NCBI GenBank assembly: GCA_024710005.1
Contig: JANJVQ010000013.1
Span: forward strand, 1-32,495
Length of the DNA stretch: 32,495 nt
Direction of reading: 5' to 3'
From: Paludibacter sp.
Lineage (GTDB): Bacteria > Bacteroidota > Bacteroidia > Bacteroidales > Paludibacteraceae
The notes beneath the pieces were generated by a model. It saw only the letters and a list, made by a program, of their open reading frames with translations. It had not been told where the DNA came from and made no database searches. How positions within the stretch are numbered: position 1 is the first letter of the stretch; every line of letters starts with the position of its first letter. This document shows, in pieces, positions 8,457 to 16,772 of the stretch. A program made the position numbers and the translations under genes.

Positions 8457-9236
8457 TTAATAACGTACTTTATAATGTTTTTTTGTCAGCATTGGATGAA
8501 TAAAAACGATGCCCATGTGAAAAATATCGATGGTCGCTTTTACCCGCGGATGTTCCTGAATTGCTTTCCAGGCCTGTTCCATTTCGGGTGACCAGTATAT
8601 GTCATCCACAACAATAACGGAATCGTCTCCGATATGGTTCACACACAATTCAAAATAACGCATCAAGTGTTCATAACGGTGATTGGCATCTATGAAAATG
8701 AAATCATGTCGACCGTATGATGCGAGTATTGACTCAAGTTGTTCGTCGATATTGCACCTTATTAGCTTAATCTGACTGAGTTTCAACCTGTCGAAATTTT
8801 GTTGTGCAACAGCACTTATTTGCGGACATCCTTCCAAAGTTATGCAACAGCATTTGCTTGATACCGATGCCATATACAGGGTGCTGATTCCAAGGGATGT
8901 TCCGAGTTCCAGTATGTTCTTGTGCCCGTAATGCCGGATGATGCGAAAAAGCAATTGGGCCTGTTTCGGATTCTTAATTGATTTACGGGCAATGTCCGCA
9001 ATGCTTCTTGGCCGGCTTATGCCGGTTCCGAAATCCGTGACTTCAATAATTTGCTCACTGTTAAGCATCCGGTTTCTAACTCTTTCAATATCATTAAATA
9101 CGTAATAGGGATATTTTTCTGACAGAATATCCCGGATGAAATGAAAAACAAAAGGCGAATGAACACCATGACCGCCTGTGTTCCTGGCTGTAATGAGGTG
9201 CTGTAAGTACTTCAGAATTTGCCTTAATTGTATCAC
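8457..9236 (-). CDS. class I SAM-dependent methyltransferase (O-methyltransferase type)
   Basis: The product shows SAM motif I at ILELGTSLGISTLYMAS, an acidic loop (HDFIFIDANHRYEHL) and VIVVDDIYWSPEM, typical of Methyltransf_24-like enzymes. The N-terminal segment RNTGGHGVHSPFVF is characteristic of this family in Bacteroidota. I chose the GTG at 9236 (259 residues): it begins one base after the stop of the S41 peptidase and places the family's normal start near LKYLQHLITARN. An ATG at 9296 would add 20 residues and overlap the peptidase gene by 59 bases. The substrate is unknown. It is in one transcription unit with the peptidase. Confidence 0.85.
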   Translation of the reverse strand: MIQLRQILKYLQHLITARNTGGHGVHSPFVFHFIRDILSEKYPYYVFNDIERVRNRMLNSEQIIEVTDFGTGISRPRSIADIARKSIKNPKQAQLLFRIIRHYGHKNILELGTSLGISTLYMASVSSKCCCITLEGCPQISAVAQQNFDRLKLSQIKLIRCNIDEQLESILASYGRHDFIFIDANHRYEHLMRYFELCVNHIGDDSVIVVDDIYWSPEMEQAWKAIQEHPRVKATIDIFHMGIVFIHPMLTKKHYKVRY

Positions 9237-9237
9237 T

Positions 9238-10896
9238 TTATTGTACCTGTGGTTGTAGAAGTTTATTGTAAGTCTCAGGTTTACCCAGAATTTCAATGGC
9301 TGTTTTCAAATCAACATCATTAACCAGGGAGTATTCGATCACACCTTTTTGATAATAATATCTTTTGATAATTTCAGCGCTCAGAATATCCAGTATTTCC
9401 GCCTTGTTTTCATTTAGTTTGACGTCAAGATCCGGCATCAGTTTCGAACGCAATGCATCAAACTCACTTTTTGCTTCCTGATCAAGACCTTCCAGCTTGG
9501 CAAATTCATACAAGTCATCAAAATACTTTTTGGTTTGTGGTGTATAGGTAAATCCGTTTTCTTTTATAAATGTGATAAAAGAATCAAAATCAGCATCGGT
9601 AAGTTTAAAATCAGCCGGTTTTGCAATGGTTTCATGCGCTGAAGCATAGCGGTTTGCATACTCAAAATACAAATTCTGAGCGTATATATAATAAGCAATG
9701 TTGATTTTGCGGTCATCTTGTGTAATGGTGTCCGGAATAATACCGCCACCATCACGAACAATACGGCCATTGCTGGTTCTGAATTCAGTGGTCAAGCTAT
9801 CCGGAACGCGTTTCAGACTGCCGTCCTCATTACGTTGTGCATAATCTATTGCCTGAATACATCTGCCACTGGGTATGTAGTATTTTGCAGTGGTTATTTT
9901 AACATGTCCTCCGTAACTTACCGGCCTGATATTCTGAACCAATCCTTTACCAAAAGTGCGTTCTCCAATCACGATGCCCCGGTCGAGGTCCTGAACGGCA
10001 CCTGCCAGAATTTCAGAAGCGGATGCGGAAGCACTGTTTACCAGTACGATAATTTTCATATCCGGAAAAATGGGTTCCAGTGTGGTTCTGTAGGTGTAGG
10101 ATGCTTGCGGACTTTTTCCTTTTGTGCTTACTATTTCCGTACCTTTCGGAACAAAAAATCCCATAATTTTCACTGCTTCATCAATCAATCCACCTCCGTT
10201 GTTCCTCAAATCAATTATCAAAGACCCGATACCGTGTTGCTGGATCATTTCCTGAATGGTGCTTTTTACATCTAATGCGGCCTGTTCCGTGAAGTCATTC
10301 AACAGGATATAACCTGTTCCGGGAGCAGCAATGTTGGAATAGGAAATGGGTGGTACCTGAATTTTTTCTCTCAGAAATTTCTTTTCAATTATTTTTTTCT
10401 CCCCGTATCGTCTTATTTTCAGTTTAATTTCGGTGTTAGGAGTTCCCTTTAATTTCGAACTTGCTTCTGAAACAGAAAAATTAGTTGTTTTTTCGCCGTC
10501 TATCTCTAACAGGATATCGCCGGCTTTTAATCCATGTTTTTGGGCGGGCATGCCTTCGTAAGGCTCAGAAATGCAGATGCCATCGTTGGTCTTGGTTATG
10601 AGGGCGCCAATGCCACCGTATTCACCTGTTGTCATGAGGCTGATCTCGTCCGATTCCGATTCCGGGATGTAAACAGTATAGGGGTCTAAATTCCGGAGCA
10701 TCTGGTCTACAGCTGATTTTACTATTTTCTCGTGATTAAGGGTGTCGGCATAATACATGTCAACTTCTCTTAATACTGAATTAAAAATGCTCAGACTCTT
10801 GCTGATGTGGAAGGTTTTAGTCGTTTTCTGTGATGATATAGTGCCTGATAGTCCGACTGTCAGGATGATTGCAATGAAAAAAGATTTATTTAACAT
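9238..10896 (-). CDS. S41 C-terminal processing peptidase (CtpA/Tsp type)
   Basis: The 552-residue product has a signal peptide (about 1-22), a helical segment, a PDZ domain (about 88-165) that binds substrate C-termini, and a tail-specific protease core. The catalytic serine should be S292 in the SASASASE box and the general-base lysine K317 in TFGKGLVQ; the 25-residue distance equals that of E. coli Tsp (S430/K455). It acts in the periplasm on unfolded or tagged proteins. It lies 49 bases after coaD and its stop is one base from the methyltransferase start. Confidence 0.94.
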   Translation of the reverse strand: MLNKSFFIAIILTVGLSGTISSQKTTKTFHISKSLSIFNSVLREVDMYYADTLNHEKIVKSAVDQMLRNLDPYTVYIPESESDEISLMTTGEYGGIGALITKTNDGICISEPYEGMPAQKHGLKAGDILLEIDGEKTTNFSVSEASSKLKGTPNTEIKLKIRRYGEKKIIEKKFLREKIQVPPISYSNIAAPGTGYILLNDFTEQAALDVKSTIQEMIQQHGIGSLIIDLRNNGGGLIDEAVKIMGFFVPKGTEIVSTKGKSPQASYTYRTTLEPIFPDMKIIVLVNSASASASEILAGAVQDLDRGIVIGERTFGKGLVQNIRPVSYGGHVKITTAKYYIPSGRCIQAIDYAQRNEDGSLKRVPDSLTTEFRTSNGRIVRDGGGIIPDTITQDDRKINIAYYIYAQNLYFEYANRYASAHETIAKPADFKLTDADFDSFITFIKENGFTYTPQTKKYFDDLYEFAKLEGLDQEAKSEFDALRSKLMPDLDVKLNENKAEILDILSAEIIKRYYYQKGVIEYSLVNDVDLKTAIEILGKPETYNKLLQPQVQ

Positions 10897-10945
10897 ACGT
10901 ATTTTATTTATCTAAGCTTTTTATTGAAGTTAGGTTTCGCCCTTG

Positions 10946-11398
10946 TTATAATTTTACATTCGGCGGCAGGAACGCGGAGATGTCCTTACCGTACGACATG
11001 AGGTCCCTGGCAACAGTTGAAGAAATATGGGCATAAGCCGATTCTGTGAACAGGATAACGGTTTCAATGCCGGAAAGAATTCTGTTTGTGTCGCCAATGG
11101 TTCGCTCATATTCAAAATCGGCCACCGTGCGTAATCCCCTCAAAATAAACTGTGCATCCACCGATTTGGCAAAGTCGATTGTCAGACTGTTATATACCAT
11201 TACCTTTACCCTCGGTTCTCCGGCAAATGCCTGACGGATGATATCTAATCTCTTCGATTCATCGAACAATGTCTTTTTTAAATGATTTACACCAATACCA
11301 ATGATGATTTCGTCGAACATAGCAAGTCCACGTTCAACTATGCTGTAATGCCCTATGGTAAACGGGTCGAATGTGCCCGGAAAAATAGCTCGTTTCAT
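10946..11398 (-). CDS. coaD: phosphopantetheine adenylyltransferase
   Basis: The 150-residue product has the nucleotidyltransferase motif FPGTFDPFTIGH (residues 6-17, with H17 of the T/HxGH signature) and the C-terminal AHISSTVARDL motif, equivalent to the ISSTxVR signature. It joins ATP and 4'-phosphopantetheine to give dephospho-CoA, the fourth step of CoA synthesis. It is the first gene of the long minus-strand series, with a -7 box at 11448-11455 and a leader of about 40 bases. Confidence 0.96.
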   Translation of the reverse strand: MKRAIFPGTFDPFTIGHYSIVERGLAMFDEIIIGIGVNHLKKTLFDESKRLDIIRQAFAGEPRVKVMVYNSLTIDFAKSVDAQFILRGLRTVADFEYERTIGDTNRILSGIETVILFTESAYAHISSTVARDLMSYGKDISAFLPPNVKL

Positions 11399-11447
11399 AA
11401 TCGCTGTTTTTATGCCATAATTAAAAGTATATGGCGCATTGGATGTG

Positions 11448-11455
11448 CAAAGATA
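11448..11455 (-). promoter_or_regulatory. -7 box for coaD
   Basis: The minus strand reads TATCTTTGC, an exact TAnnTTTG match 50 bases before the coaD ATG. It is back-to-back with the plus-strand box at 11497-11504. Confidence 0.65.
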
Positions 11456-11496
11456 AAAAATTTAATCAGGAGGGATTAAAATCTATTGTTTTTTTA

Positions 11497-11504
11497 TAAT
11501 TTTG
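11497..11504 (+). promoter_or_regulatory. -7 box for the PorT-like barrel gene
   Basis: The plus strand reads TAATTTTGC, fitting TAnnTTTG, 92 bases before the ATG at 11597. The implied leader of about 85 bases is AT-rich; no riboswitch fold was recognised. Confidence 0.5.
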
Positions 11505-11596
11505 CCACGTTATCTGTAAACACCAAACAAATTTCCCAAAAAAGTGTTTCAGTATCAAGACAACAACCAATTAATTAACCCTAAAACAACTCGCTT

Positions 11597-12268
11597 ATGA
11601 AACGTATTTTATTTTCGACTTTATTCCTCTTCTTTGTTATGATTGCATCTGCTCAGTTTAATCTTGGATTAAAAGCGGGCTACAATTCTTCTTTATCACT
11701 GAATAATTTAAACTCACTTAGCGAAGGCTCTTACGATCTGGGAAATGTGAAGGCAGAAATGTGGAACAACTTCCAGGCAGGTGCTTTTGCACGTGTTTTT
11801 ATTAAAAAATTCTATATCCAGCCAGAGGTGCTTTACTCTATTCAGAAAAAAGAATTTGATATTAAAAATGTGATTATTGGTGATGCTGACCCGAAAGACG
11901 TAAATACCTACATGGACATCTCCTCTGTTCAAGTTCCGGTCTATCTTGGATTGAAATTACTCGATCTGAAAGTTGCCAACCTGAGGGTTTTTGCAGGGCC
12001 CAAGTTTATTATGAACTCAGGTTCAAAACTTGAATACAAGAATTTAACCAGCGAAGAAGTTTCAGCTTCTGATTTAGCACAGGATTTCAAGGATTCACAG
12101 ATTGACCTGGAAGCTGGTGTGGGTGTGGATGTGCTCATGTTTGCACTGGATGCTAAATTAAATGTAATGCAGGATGTGGCTGGTAAAATCAGTTCAGTAA
12201 ATGATCTTGCGAATGTGCCGATGCCAACCAGTACTTTTGTAATCTCTCTCTCGTGGAAATTATTTTGA
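11597..12268 (+). CDS. PorT-like outer-membrane beta-barrel protein
   Basis: The 223-residue product has a signal peptide (MKRILFSTLFLFFVMIASAQ) and amphipathic strands with the outer-membrane barrel family pattern (FNLGLKAGYNSS at the start, FYIQPEVLYSIQKKEFD, FVISLSWKLF ending in phenylalanine). This fits the OMP beta-barrel family that includes PorT; PorT in Porphyromonas is needed for type IX secretion, but most paralogues have no known role. It is a single gene with its own promoter and a strong terminator at 12338-12376. Confidence 0.82.
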   Translation: MKRILFSTLFLFFVMIASAQFNLGLKAGYNSSLSLNNLNSLSEGSYDLGNVKAEMWNNFQAGAFARVFIKKFYIQPEVLYSIQKKEFDIKNVIIGDADPKDVNTYMDISSVQVPVYLGLKLLDLKVANLRVFAGPKFIMNSGSKLEYKNLTSEEVSASDLAQDFKDSQIDLEAGVGVDVLMFALDAKLNVMQDVAGKISSVNDLANVPMPTSTFVISLSWKLF

Positions 12269-12337
12269 TCGTTTTTGAGTGTATTCCCATTTTCTTAGCT
12301 GATTGAAGACAGCAGCAAAATGGAGTATAATAACAAG

Positions 12338-12376
12338 AAAAGAACAACATTGACGATTTGCAATGTTGTTCTTTTT
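12338..12376 (+). terminator. intrinsic terminator after the PorT-like gene
   Basis: A perfect 12-base stem (AGAACAACATTG at 12341-12352, CAATGTTGTTCT at 12361-12372) encloses an 8-base loop and is flanked by A-rich bases before and TTTT after. The A/T flanks extend the stem so it could end transcription in both directions. It lies 70 bases after the stop. The rest of the 357-base spacer 12269-12625 holds only the parA promoter and a short CCGGG/CCCGG palindrome at about 12531-12545. Confidence 0.8.
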
Positions 12377-12581
12377 GTATGTTGTCCCTGTTTCTGTTAT
12401 TAAATTGTGTTGATTGCTAAAATAGTGAAAAATTCTAAAATGATAAGCGATAAAAGATCTTAAAGGGTATCAATAAGTTGGCTTTATGCCCCATTTTACA
12501 AGGGTTTGAAGTCAACTGAAATGATTAATCCGGGATGTTCCCCGGGCAGTAAGTATAAATAATTATTCAATTTATTTTTCT

Positions 12582-12589
12582 TATCTTTG
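12582..12589 (+). promoter_or_regulatory. -7 box for parA
   Basis: TATCTTTGC fits the TAnnTTTG consensus, 36 bases before the parA ATG. No clear -33 TTG is seen at the expected distance. Confidence 0.6.
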
Positions 12590-12625
12590 CCCGTCATATA
12601 ATCAAATCACGATAAGTTGAAAAAT

Positions 12626-13390
12626 ATGGGTAAAATTATCTCATTGGCAAATCAAAAAGGAGGAGTAGGGAAGACAACGACGGCTATTAACCTGGCTGCG
12701 TCGCTGGCTTCGCTGGGACAAAAGGTGTTGATTGTTGATGCCGATCCGCAGGCAAATGCTTCGTCTGGTTTGGGAGTAGACATCCGTACGCTTGAATTTA
12801 CAATTTATGAATGTCTCATTGATGGCGTGCCAACGCAGCAGGCGATACACGAAACTGAAATTAAGAATCTGGATATTATCCCGTCTCATATTGATTTAGT
12901 GGGCGCTGAAATTGAAATGCTGAATATGGAAAACAGGGAACGTGTTATGGAGCGTTTGCTGAATCCACTGAAAACCGTATATGATTATATCCTCATTGAC
13001 TGTTCTCCATCGCTGGGTTTGATTACTGTTAATGCATTAACCGCATCGAACTCGGTTATCATTCCGGTTCAGTGTGAGTATTTTGCACTGGAAGGAATTA
13101 GTAAGCTGTTGAATACCATTAAAATAATCAAGAGTAAGCTCAATATGGGGCTTGAAATCGAAGGGTTTCTGCTGACCATGTACGATAACCGCTTACGTTT
13201 GGCTAATCAGGTATTAGCCGAAGTGAAGAAACATTTCGAAGGCATGGTTTTTGAGACCGTTATCAGCCGCAATGTACGATTGAGTGAGGCGCCAAGTCAC
13301 GGAAAGCCGGTTTTACTTTACGATGCAGAGTCCAAAGGTAGTACCAATTATATGGATCTGGCAAAAGAACTGATACAGAAAAATATTTGA
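12626..13390 (+). CDS. parA: chromosome-partitioning ATPase ParA (Soj type)
   Basis: The 254-residue product from the ATG at 12626 has the deviant Walker A motif KGGVGKTTT (11-19), with the signature lysine K11, Walker A' VDADPQANAS and Walker B DYILIDCSPSLG. A TTG at 12617 would add three residues but is less likely. ParA dimerises with ATP, binds DNA non-specifically and moves ParB-parS complexes. The short length without an N-terminal DNA-binding domain fits the chromosomal Soj group. It precedes parB by 149 bases of repeat-rich spacer. Confidence 0.96.
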   Translation: MGKIISLANQKGGVGKTTTAINLAASLASLGQKVLIVDADPQANASSGLGVDIRTLEFTIYECLIDGVPTQQAIHETEIKNLDIIPSHIDLVGAEIEMLNMENRERVMERLLNPLKTVYDYILIDCSPSLGLITVNALTASNSVIIPVQCEYFALEGISKLLNTIKIIKSKLNMGLEIEGFLLTMYDNRLRLANQVLAEVKKHFEGMVFETVISRNVRLSEAPSHGKPVLLYDAESKGSTNYMDLAKELIQKNI

Positions 13391-13402
13391 TTTTAATTTT
13401 TT

Positions 13403-13511
13403 ACCACATAAGTCACATGAGTACACTTTAGTTTTTTGTCAAAAGACAAAAGTCTGATATTTTGATTTAAACGTTTGACTTTTGACTTTCGACAATTGTA
13501 AATCATGTGGT
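13403..13511. repeat. nested inverted repeat between parA and parB (9-base and 7-base periods)
   Basis: The outer arms are ACCACAT (13403-13409) and ATGTGGT (13505-13511). The inner arms are 13438-13454 (GTCAAAA, GACAAAA, GTC) and 13477-13493 (GACTTTT, GACTTTC, GAC), complementary at 15 of 17 positions; each arm has a 7-base period. Next to the left outer arm the bases CACATAAGT, CACATGAGT repeat with period 9 and closely resemble the lysC-lysA element (CATATAAGT). The element occupies the parA-parB spacer and would place a hairpin in the transcript just before the parB start. Confidence 0.8.
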
Positions 13512-13539
13512 TAACATACATAAAAGTATAAGCAATTTT

Positions 13540-14418
13540 ATGGCAAAAACAACAGGATTAGGGAAAGGACTTGGAGCACTGATTGATACGGATAATTTTA
13601 ATGCTGTTGGTTCATCGTCCATCAGTGATGTTGATCTTGACCTGATAATCACGAACTCCAATCAGCCCCGCACCTATTTCGATCAGGATGCGATGGAGGA
13701 ACTTGCAGCTTCTATTCGGGAATTAGGTGTGATTTCTCCCGTAACCCTGAAGAAAAATAATGATGGAACTTATCTGATTATAGCAGGTGAACGTCGTTAC
13801 AGGGCATCAAAAATGGTCGGATTGAAATCGATTCCTGCCTATATTCGTACTGCCGCCGATGAACAGGTAATGGAAATGGCGCTGATTGAAAATATTCAAC
13901 GCGAAGACCTGAATGCCATTGAAATCGCGTTGTCTTTTTATCGCCTGATGGAAGAATATAAACTTACCCAGGAACGCCTCAGTGAAAGGGTAGGGAAGAA
14001 AAGGGCAACAATTGCCAATTACCTGCGTTTATTGAAACTGCCTGCCGAAATTCAGATGGGCATCAAGGATAAAATAATTGATATGGGACATGCAAGGGCT
14101 ATACTGGGACTCACAGATCCGGTTGCTCAGCTTCACTTGTATGAGATGATTATCAAACAGGGCTTTTCGGTAAGAAAAGTAGAAGAACTGGTGCGGAAAC
14201 ATCTTGAAACGGGAGCTTTTGATAAAGTTGTTCCGGCAAAAACAAAGGTGAATCTGGCTGAATATAAGGAATTGAAACATCGGCTCGGAAAACTTTTTGA
14301 GACGAAAGTTCAACTGACTTCCGACGAAAAGGGAAAAGGTAAAATTACCATCCCTTTTAAAGATGATGATGAGTTATCCCGCATCATGGAATTATTAGAT
14401 ACGATTGACAGAAACTAA
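13540..14418 (+). CDS. parB: chromosome-partitioning protein ParB (Spo0J type)
   Basis: The 292-residue product begins MAKTTGLGKGLGALID, the usual ParB start containing the ParA-activating region; a GTG at 13507 would add 11 residues without similarity to the family. The CTP-binding/ParB domain has GERRYRA (83-89) and IENIQREDLN (116-125), followed by a helix-turn-helix (about 143-168, TQERLSERVGKKRATIANYL) that reads parS, and a dimerisation domain at the C-terminus. It follows parA and is 17 bases before the DUF5683 gene. I found no parS-like palindrome in this window. Confidence 0.95.
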   Translation: MAKTTGLGKGLGALIDTDNFNAVGSSSISDVDLDLIITNSNQPRTYFDQDAMEELAASIRELGVISPVTLKKNNDGTYLIIAGERRYRASKMVGLKSIPAYIRTAADEQVMEMALIENIQREDLNAIEIALSFYRLMEEYKLTQERLSERVGKKRATIANYLRLLKLPAEIQMGIKDKIIDMGHARAILGLTDPVAQLHLYEMIIKQGFSVRKVEELVRKHLETGAFDKVVPAKTKVNLAEYKELKHRLGKLFETKVQLTSDEKGKGKITIPFKDDDELSRIMELLDTIDRN

Positions 14419-14435
14419 TAACAACCGAAGTAATT

Positions 14436-15131
14436 GTGTTTGAGCAACCAAAAATAGGATTGATTCTGCTGATTGTGCTTTTTCCTCTTTGTCTTTCAGG
14501 TCAGGATAATACCGTGTTAAATGCTCAGGATACAATTCAGTCACTACGGCGACTTGACTTATCAGAACCCCTGATTGCTCCGGTTGATGACAAGGAAGTT
14601 CCGGTTCCAATGGAAATTTATAAGCCGGATCCTGTTCGGGCCATCTGGCTGGGTGCGGTAATCCCCGGCTACGGGCAGATATTGAACCGGAAATATTGGA
14701 AGTTGCCAATTGTTTACGGTGGTTTTTTGGGTTGTTTTTATGCCATAAACTGGAACTCAAGGCAATTGTTATCGTACAAAAACGCTTATCTGGATATTAC
14801 CGATAACGATAATAATACTAACAGTTTTCTGGAAATAATACCGCCGGGATATACCATTGATAGCTATGGGGGAAAAGATGCTTTTACCAATTTATTGAAA
14901 AGCGGAATGGAGAAGTCGAGATACAACAGGGATCTAAGTATTATAGTTTCGATTGCTTATTATGGTTTGACATTAATTGATGCGTTTGTGGATGCTCACT
15001 TATACGATTTTGATATTTCTCCGGATTTATCGCTAAAATTGCGCCCTGCTATTGTCAACGACAGATTTACAATGAATCAAATGCCTAAAACATCATTTTT
15101 ATATGGGTTAACAGGCAGCATAAAATTTTAA
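14436..15131 (+). CDS. DUF5683 membrane protein
   Basis: The 231-residue product (GTG start at 14436; no good ATG is available upstream of the signal segment) has a signal peptide or anchor (GLILLIVLFPLCLSG) and the DUF5683 landmark RAIWLGAVIPGYGQILNRKYWKLPIVYGG (about 68-96), with further hydrophobic segments at LGCFYAINW and IVSIAYYGLTLIDAFVDAHL. The function is unknown. In Bacteroidota this family is often found between parB and a lytic transglycosylase gene, as here, which hints at a cell-envelope or division role. It lies 17 bases after parB and 7 before the next gene. Confidence 0.85.
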   Translation: MFEQPKIGLILLIVLFPLCLSGQDNTVLNAQDTIQSLRRLDLSEPLIAPVDDKEVPVPMEIYKPDPVRAIWLGAVIPGYGQILNRKYWKLPIVYGGFLGCFYAINWNSRQLLSYKNAYLDITDNDNNTNSFLEIIPPGYTIDSYGGKDAFTNLLKSGMEKSRYNRDLSIIVSIAYYGLTLIDAFVDAHLYDFDISPDLSLKLRPAIVNDRFTMNQMPKTSFLYGLTGSIKF

Positions 15132-15138
15132 AAGAAGG

Positions 15139-16404
15139 ATGTTTTTTAAGAAGATTTTTATATTTGTATTATTGCTGCTACAAGGAATTTCATTACCTGC
15201 TCAGTCGGATTTCAAGTTGATGGATGAACCAAAGAAAACTATCGTTGCTGACAGTATGCCTGTGCCCGATGAAGTTACTTATGCGCTTGATCATATGTTG
15301 TCAAACTGGTTTGTGAGTAAAGCCAGAAAATCCAATTGCGATACTACCCGTTTTGATCATCATGTGCCTGATTCTGTTATCAGTACACGCCTCAGGTTAA
15401 TGCCCTGTGTGATGGAAATGCCATTTAATAATTATGTCCGTTCATTTGTCGATTTATATACCGTCAGAAGAAGAAGTCAGGTCAGTTACCTGCTGGGATT
15501 AGGAGATTATTATTTTCGGTTATTCGAGCAGGTGCTCGATAAAAATAAATTGCCAATTGAACTGAGATATTTGCCAGTTATTGAATCTGCATTAAATCCT
15601 ACTGCTATTTCAAGAGCAGGAGCCGCCGGATTGTGGCAATTTATGACCGCAACTGCCAGAATGTACGGACTTGAAATAAACAGTCTGGTGGATGAACGGA
15701 TGGATCCGTATAAGTCGACACATGCTGCAGCGAGATATCTGAAAGACCTCTATGATATCTATGGTGACTGGCACTTGGTTATTGCGGCATATAATTGTGG
15801 TCCGGGTAATGTGAATAAAGCAATTCGGAGGGCTGGGGGCAAACAGGATTATTGGGCGATTTATCCTTTCCTGCCAGCAGAAACCAGGGGGTATGTTCCT
15901 ATTTTTATTGCAGCGAATTATGCTTTATACTATGCCAATGCCCATAATATTTGCAAAGCAACAATCGATTTTCCCAAAGCGGTGGATACAGTCATGATAA
16001 ATCAAAGGGTTCATTTTGAGCAGATCTCCAACGTGCTGAATGTGCCTAAGGAACAGATTAAAATGATGAATCCACAGTACAGGAGAGAGGTTATCCCCGG
16101 TGATTTAAAACCCTATGCTGTAGTATTGCCGGTGAAAATGACGGGAATGTTTATTGATAAATTTGATGAGATAGTTGCCTTTAAAGCAGATTCGTTGGTT
16201 AATAACAGGAGGGCTGAAGTATCAATACCACAGGCATCAGCATCTTCTTCAGGTAGTAAAGTAATATATCATACGGTTAGAAAAGGACAAACATTAAGTG
16301 GTATTGCTGCCCGGTATGGTGTGTCTGTTACCCGGATTAAACAATGGAATAACCTGCGAAGTTCTATGATACGTCCCGGGCAACGGTTGAAAATTAACAA
16401 ATAA
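15139..16404 (+). CDS. MltD-like lytic transglycosylase with LysM domain
   Basis: The 421-residue product has a signal peptide (about 1-22), a goose-lysozyme/SLT-type transglycosylase domain (about 110-270) with the catalytic glutamate at E149 in PVIESALNP, the AAGLWQFM and AAYNCGPGNV motifs, and one C-terminal LysM domain (about 376-420) for peptidoglycan binding. It cleaves the MurNAc-GlcNAc bond of peptidoglycan to leave 1,6-anhydro ends. It is in the parA-parB-DUF5683 unit, linking envelope remodelling to chromosome segregation by position only. Confidence 0.94.
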   Translation: MFFKKIFIFVLLLLQGISLPAQSDFKLMDEPKKTIVADSMPVPDEVTYALDHMLSNWFVSKARKSNCDTTRFDHHVPDSVISTRLRLMPCVMEMPFNNYVRSFVDLYTVRRRSQVSYLLGLGDYYFRLFEQVLDKNKLPIELRYLPVIESALNPTAISRAGAAGLWQFMTATARMYGLEINSLVDERMDPYKSTHAAARYLKDLYDIYGDWHLVIAAYNCGPGNVNKAIRRAGGKQDYWAIYPFLPAETRGYVPIFIAANYALYYANAHNICKATIDFPKAVDTVMINQRVHFEQISNVLNVPKEQIKMMNPQYRREVIPGDLKPYAVVLPVKMTGMFIDKFDEIVAFKADSLVNNRRAEVSIPQASASSSGSKVIYHTVRKGQTLSGIAARYGVSVTRIKQWNNLRSSMIRPGQRLKINK

Positions 16405-16418
16405 TAATTTGTTATCTT

Positions 16419-16742
16419 ATGGAAAAACTTTTTTACTCAATTGCAGAGGTGTCGAAACTTTTGAATATCAATGCGTCAAATTTACGTTTCTGGGAAAAAG
16501 AGTTTAAACAGTTAAAACCAAAACGTAATAATAAAGGTACCCGCTTTTATTCGGAAGAAGATATCAGGTTAGTGAAGCAAATCATGTTTTTGGTTAATGA
16601 ACAAAATCTGACTTTGGAAGGCGCCCGGCAAAAATTAAATCAAAAAAAAGATCAGGTAGCTAAACAACAGGAGTTGATTGAACGTTTAAAGAAAATAAGA
16701 AAAGAATTAAAAGGAATTTCAAAAGCACTTGATCGTGTTTAA
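16419..16742 (+). CDS. MerR-family transcriptional regulator
   Basis: The 107-residue product begins MEKLFYSIAEVSKLLNINASNLRFWEKEF, the winged-helix MerR DNA-binding domain (about 5-75), followed by a coiled coil (LNQKKDQVAKQQELIERLKKI) and no effector domain. It has no cysteine cluster for metals. Small regulators of this kind are common next to mltD in Bacteroidota; the target is unknown. It starts 14 bases after the transglycosylase stop. Confidence 0.92.
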   Translation: MEKLFYSIAEVSKLLNINASNLRFWEKEFKQLKPKRNNKGTRFYSEEDIRLVKQIMFLVNEQNLTLEGARQKLNQKKDQVAKQQELIERLKKIRKELKGISKALDRV

Positions 16743-16772
16743 TGTTTAATGTCTTAAAGTATAATATTTGTA

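Noticed and set aside
9718-10275. 185-codon plus-strand frame opposite the S41 peptidase
   Set aside because: It overlaps the catalytic core of the peptidase on the other strand and has an unlikely composition rich in Cys, Phe and Asn.
12269-13540. parS site near parAB
   Set aside because: I looked for palindromes of the GTTTCACGTGAAAC type and found none; the short CCGGG/CCCGG palindrome at 12531-12545 does not fit.
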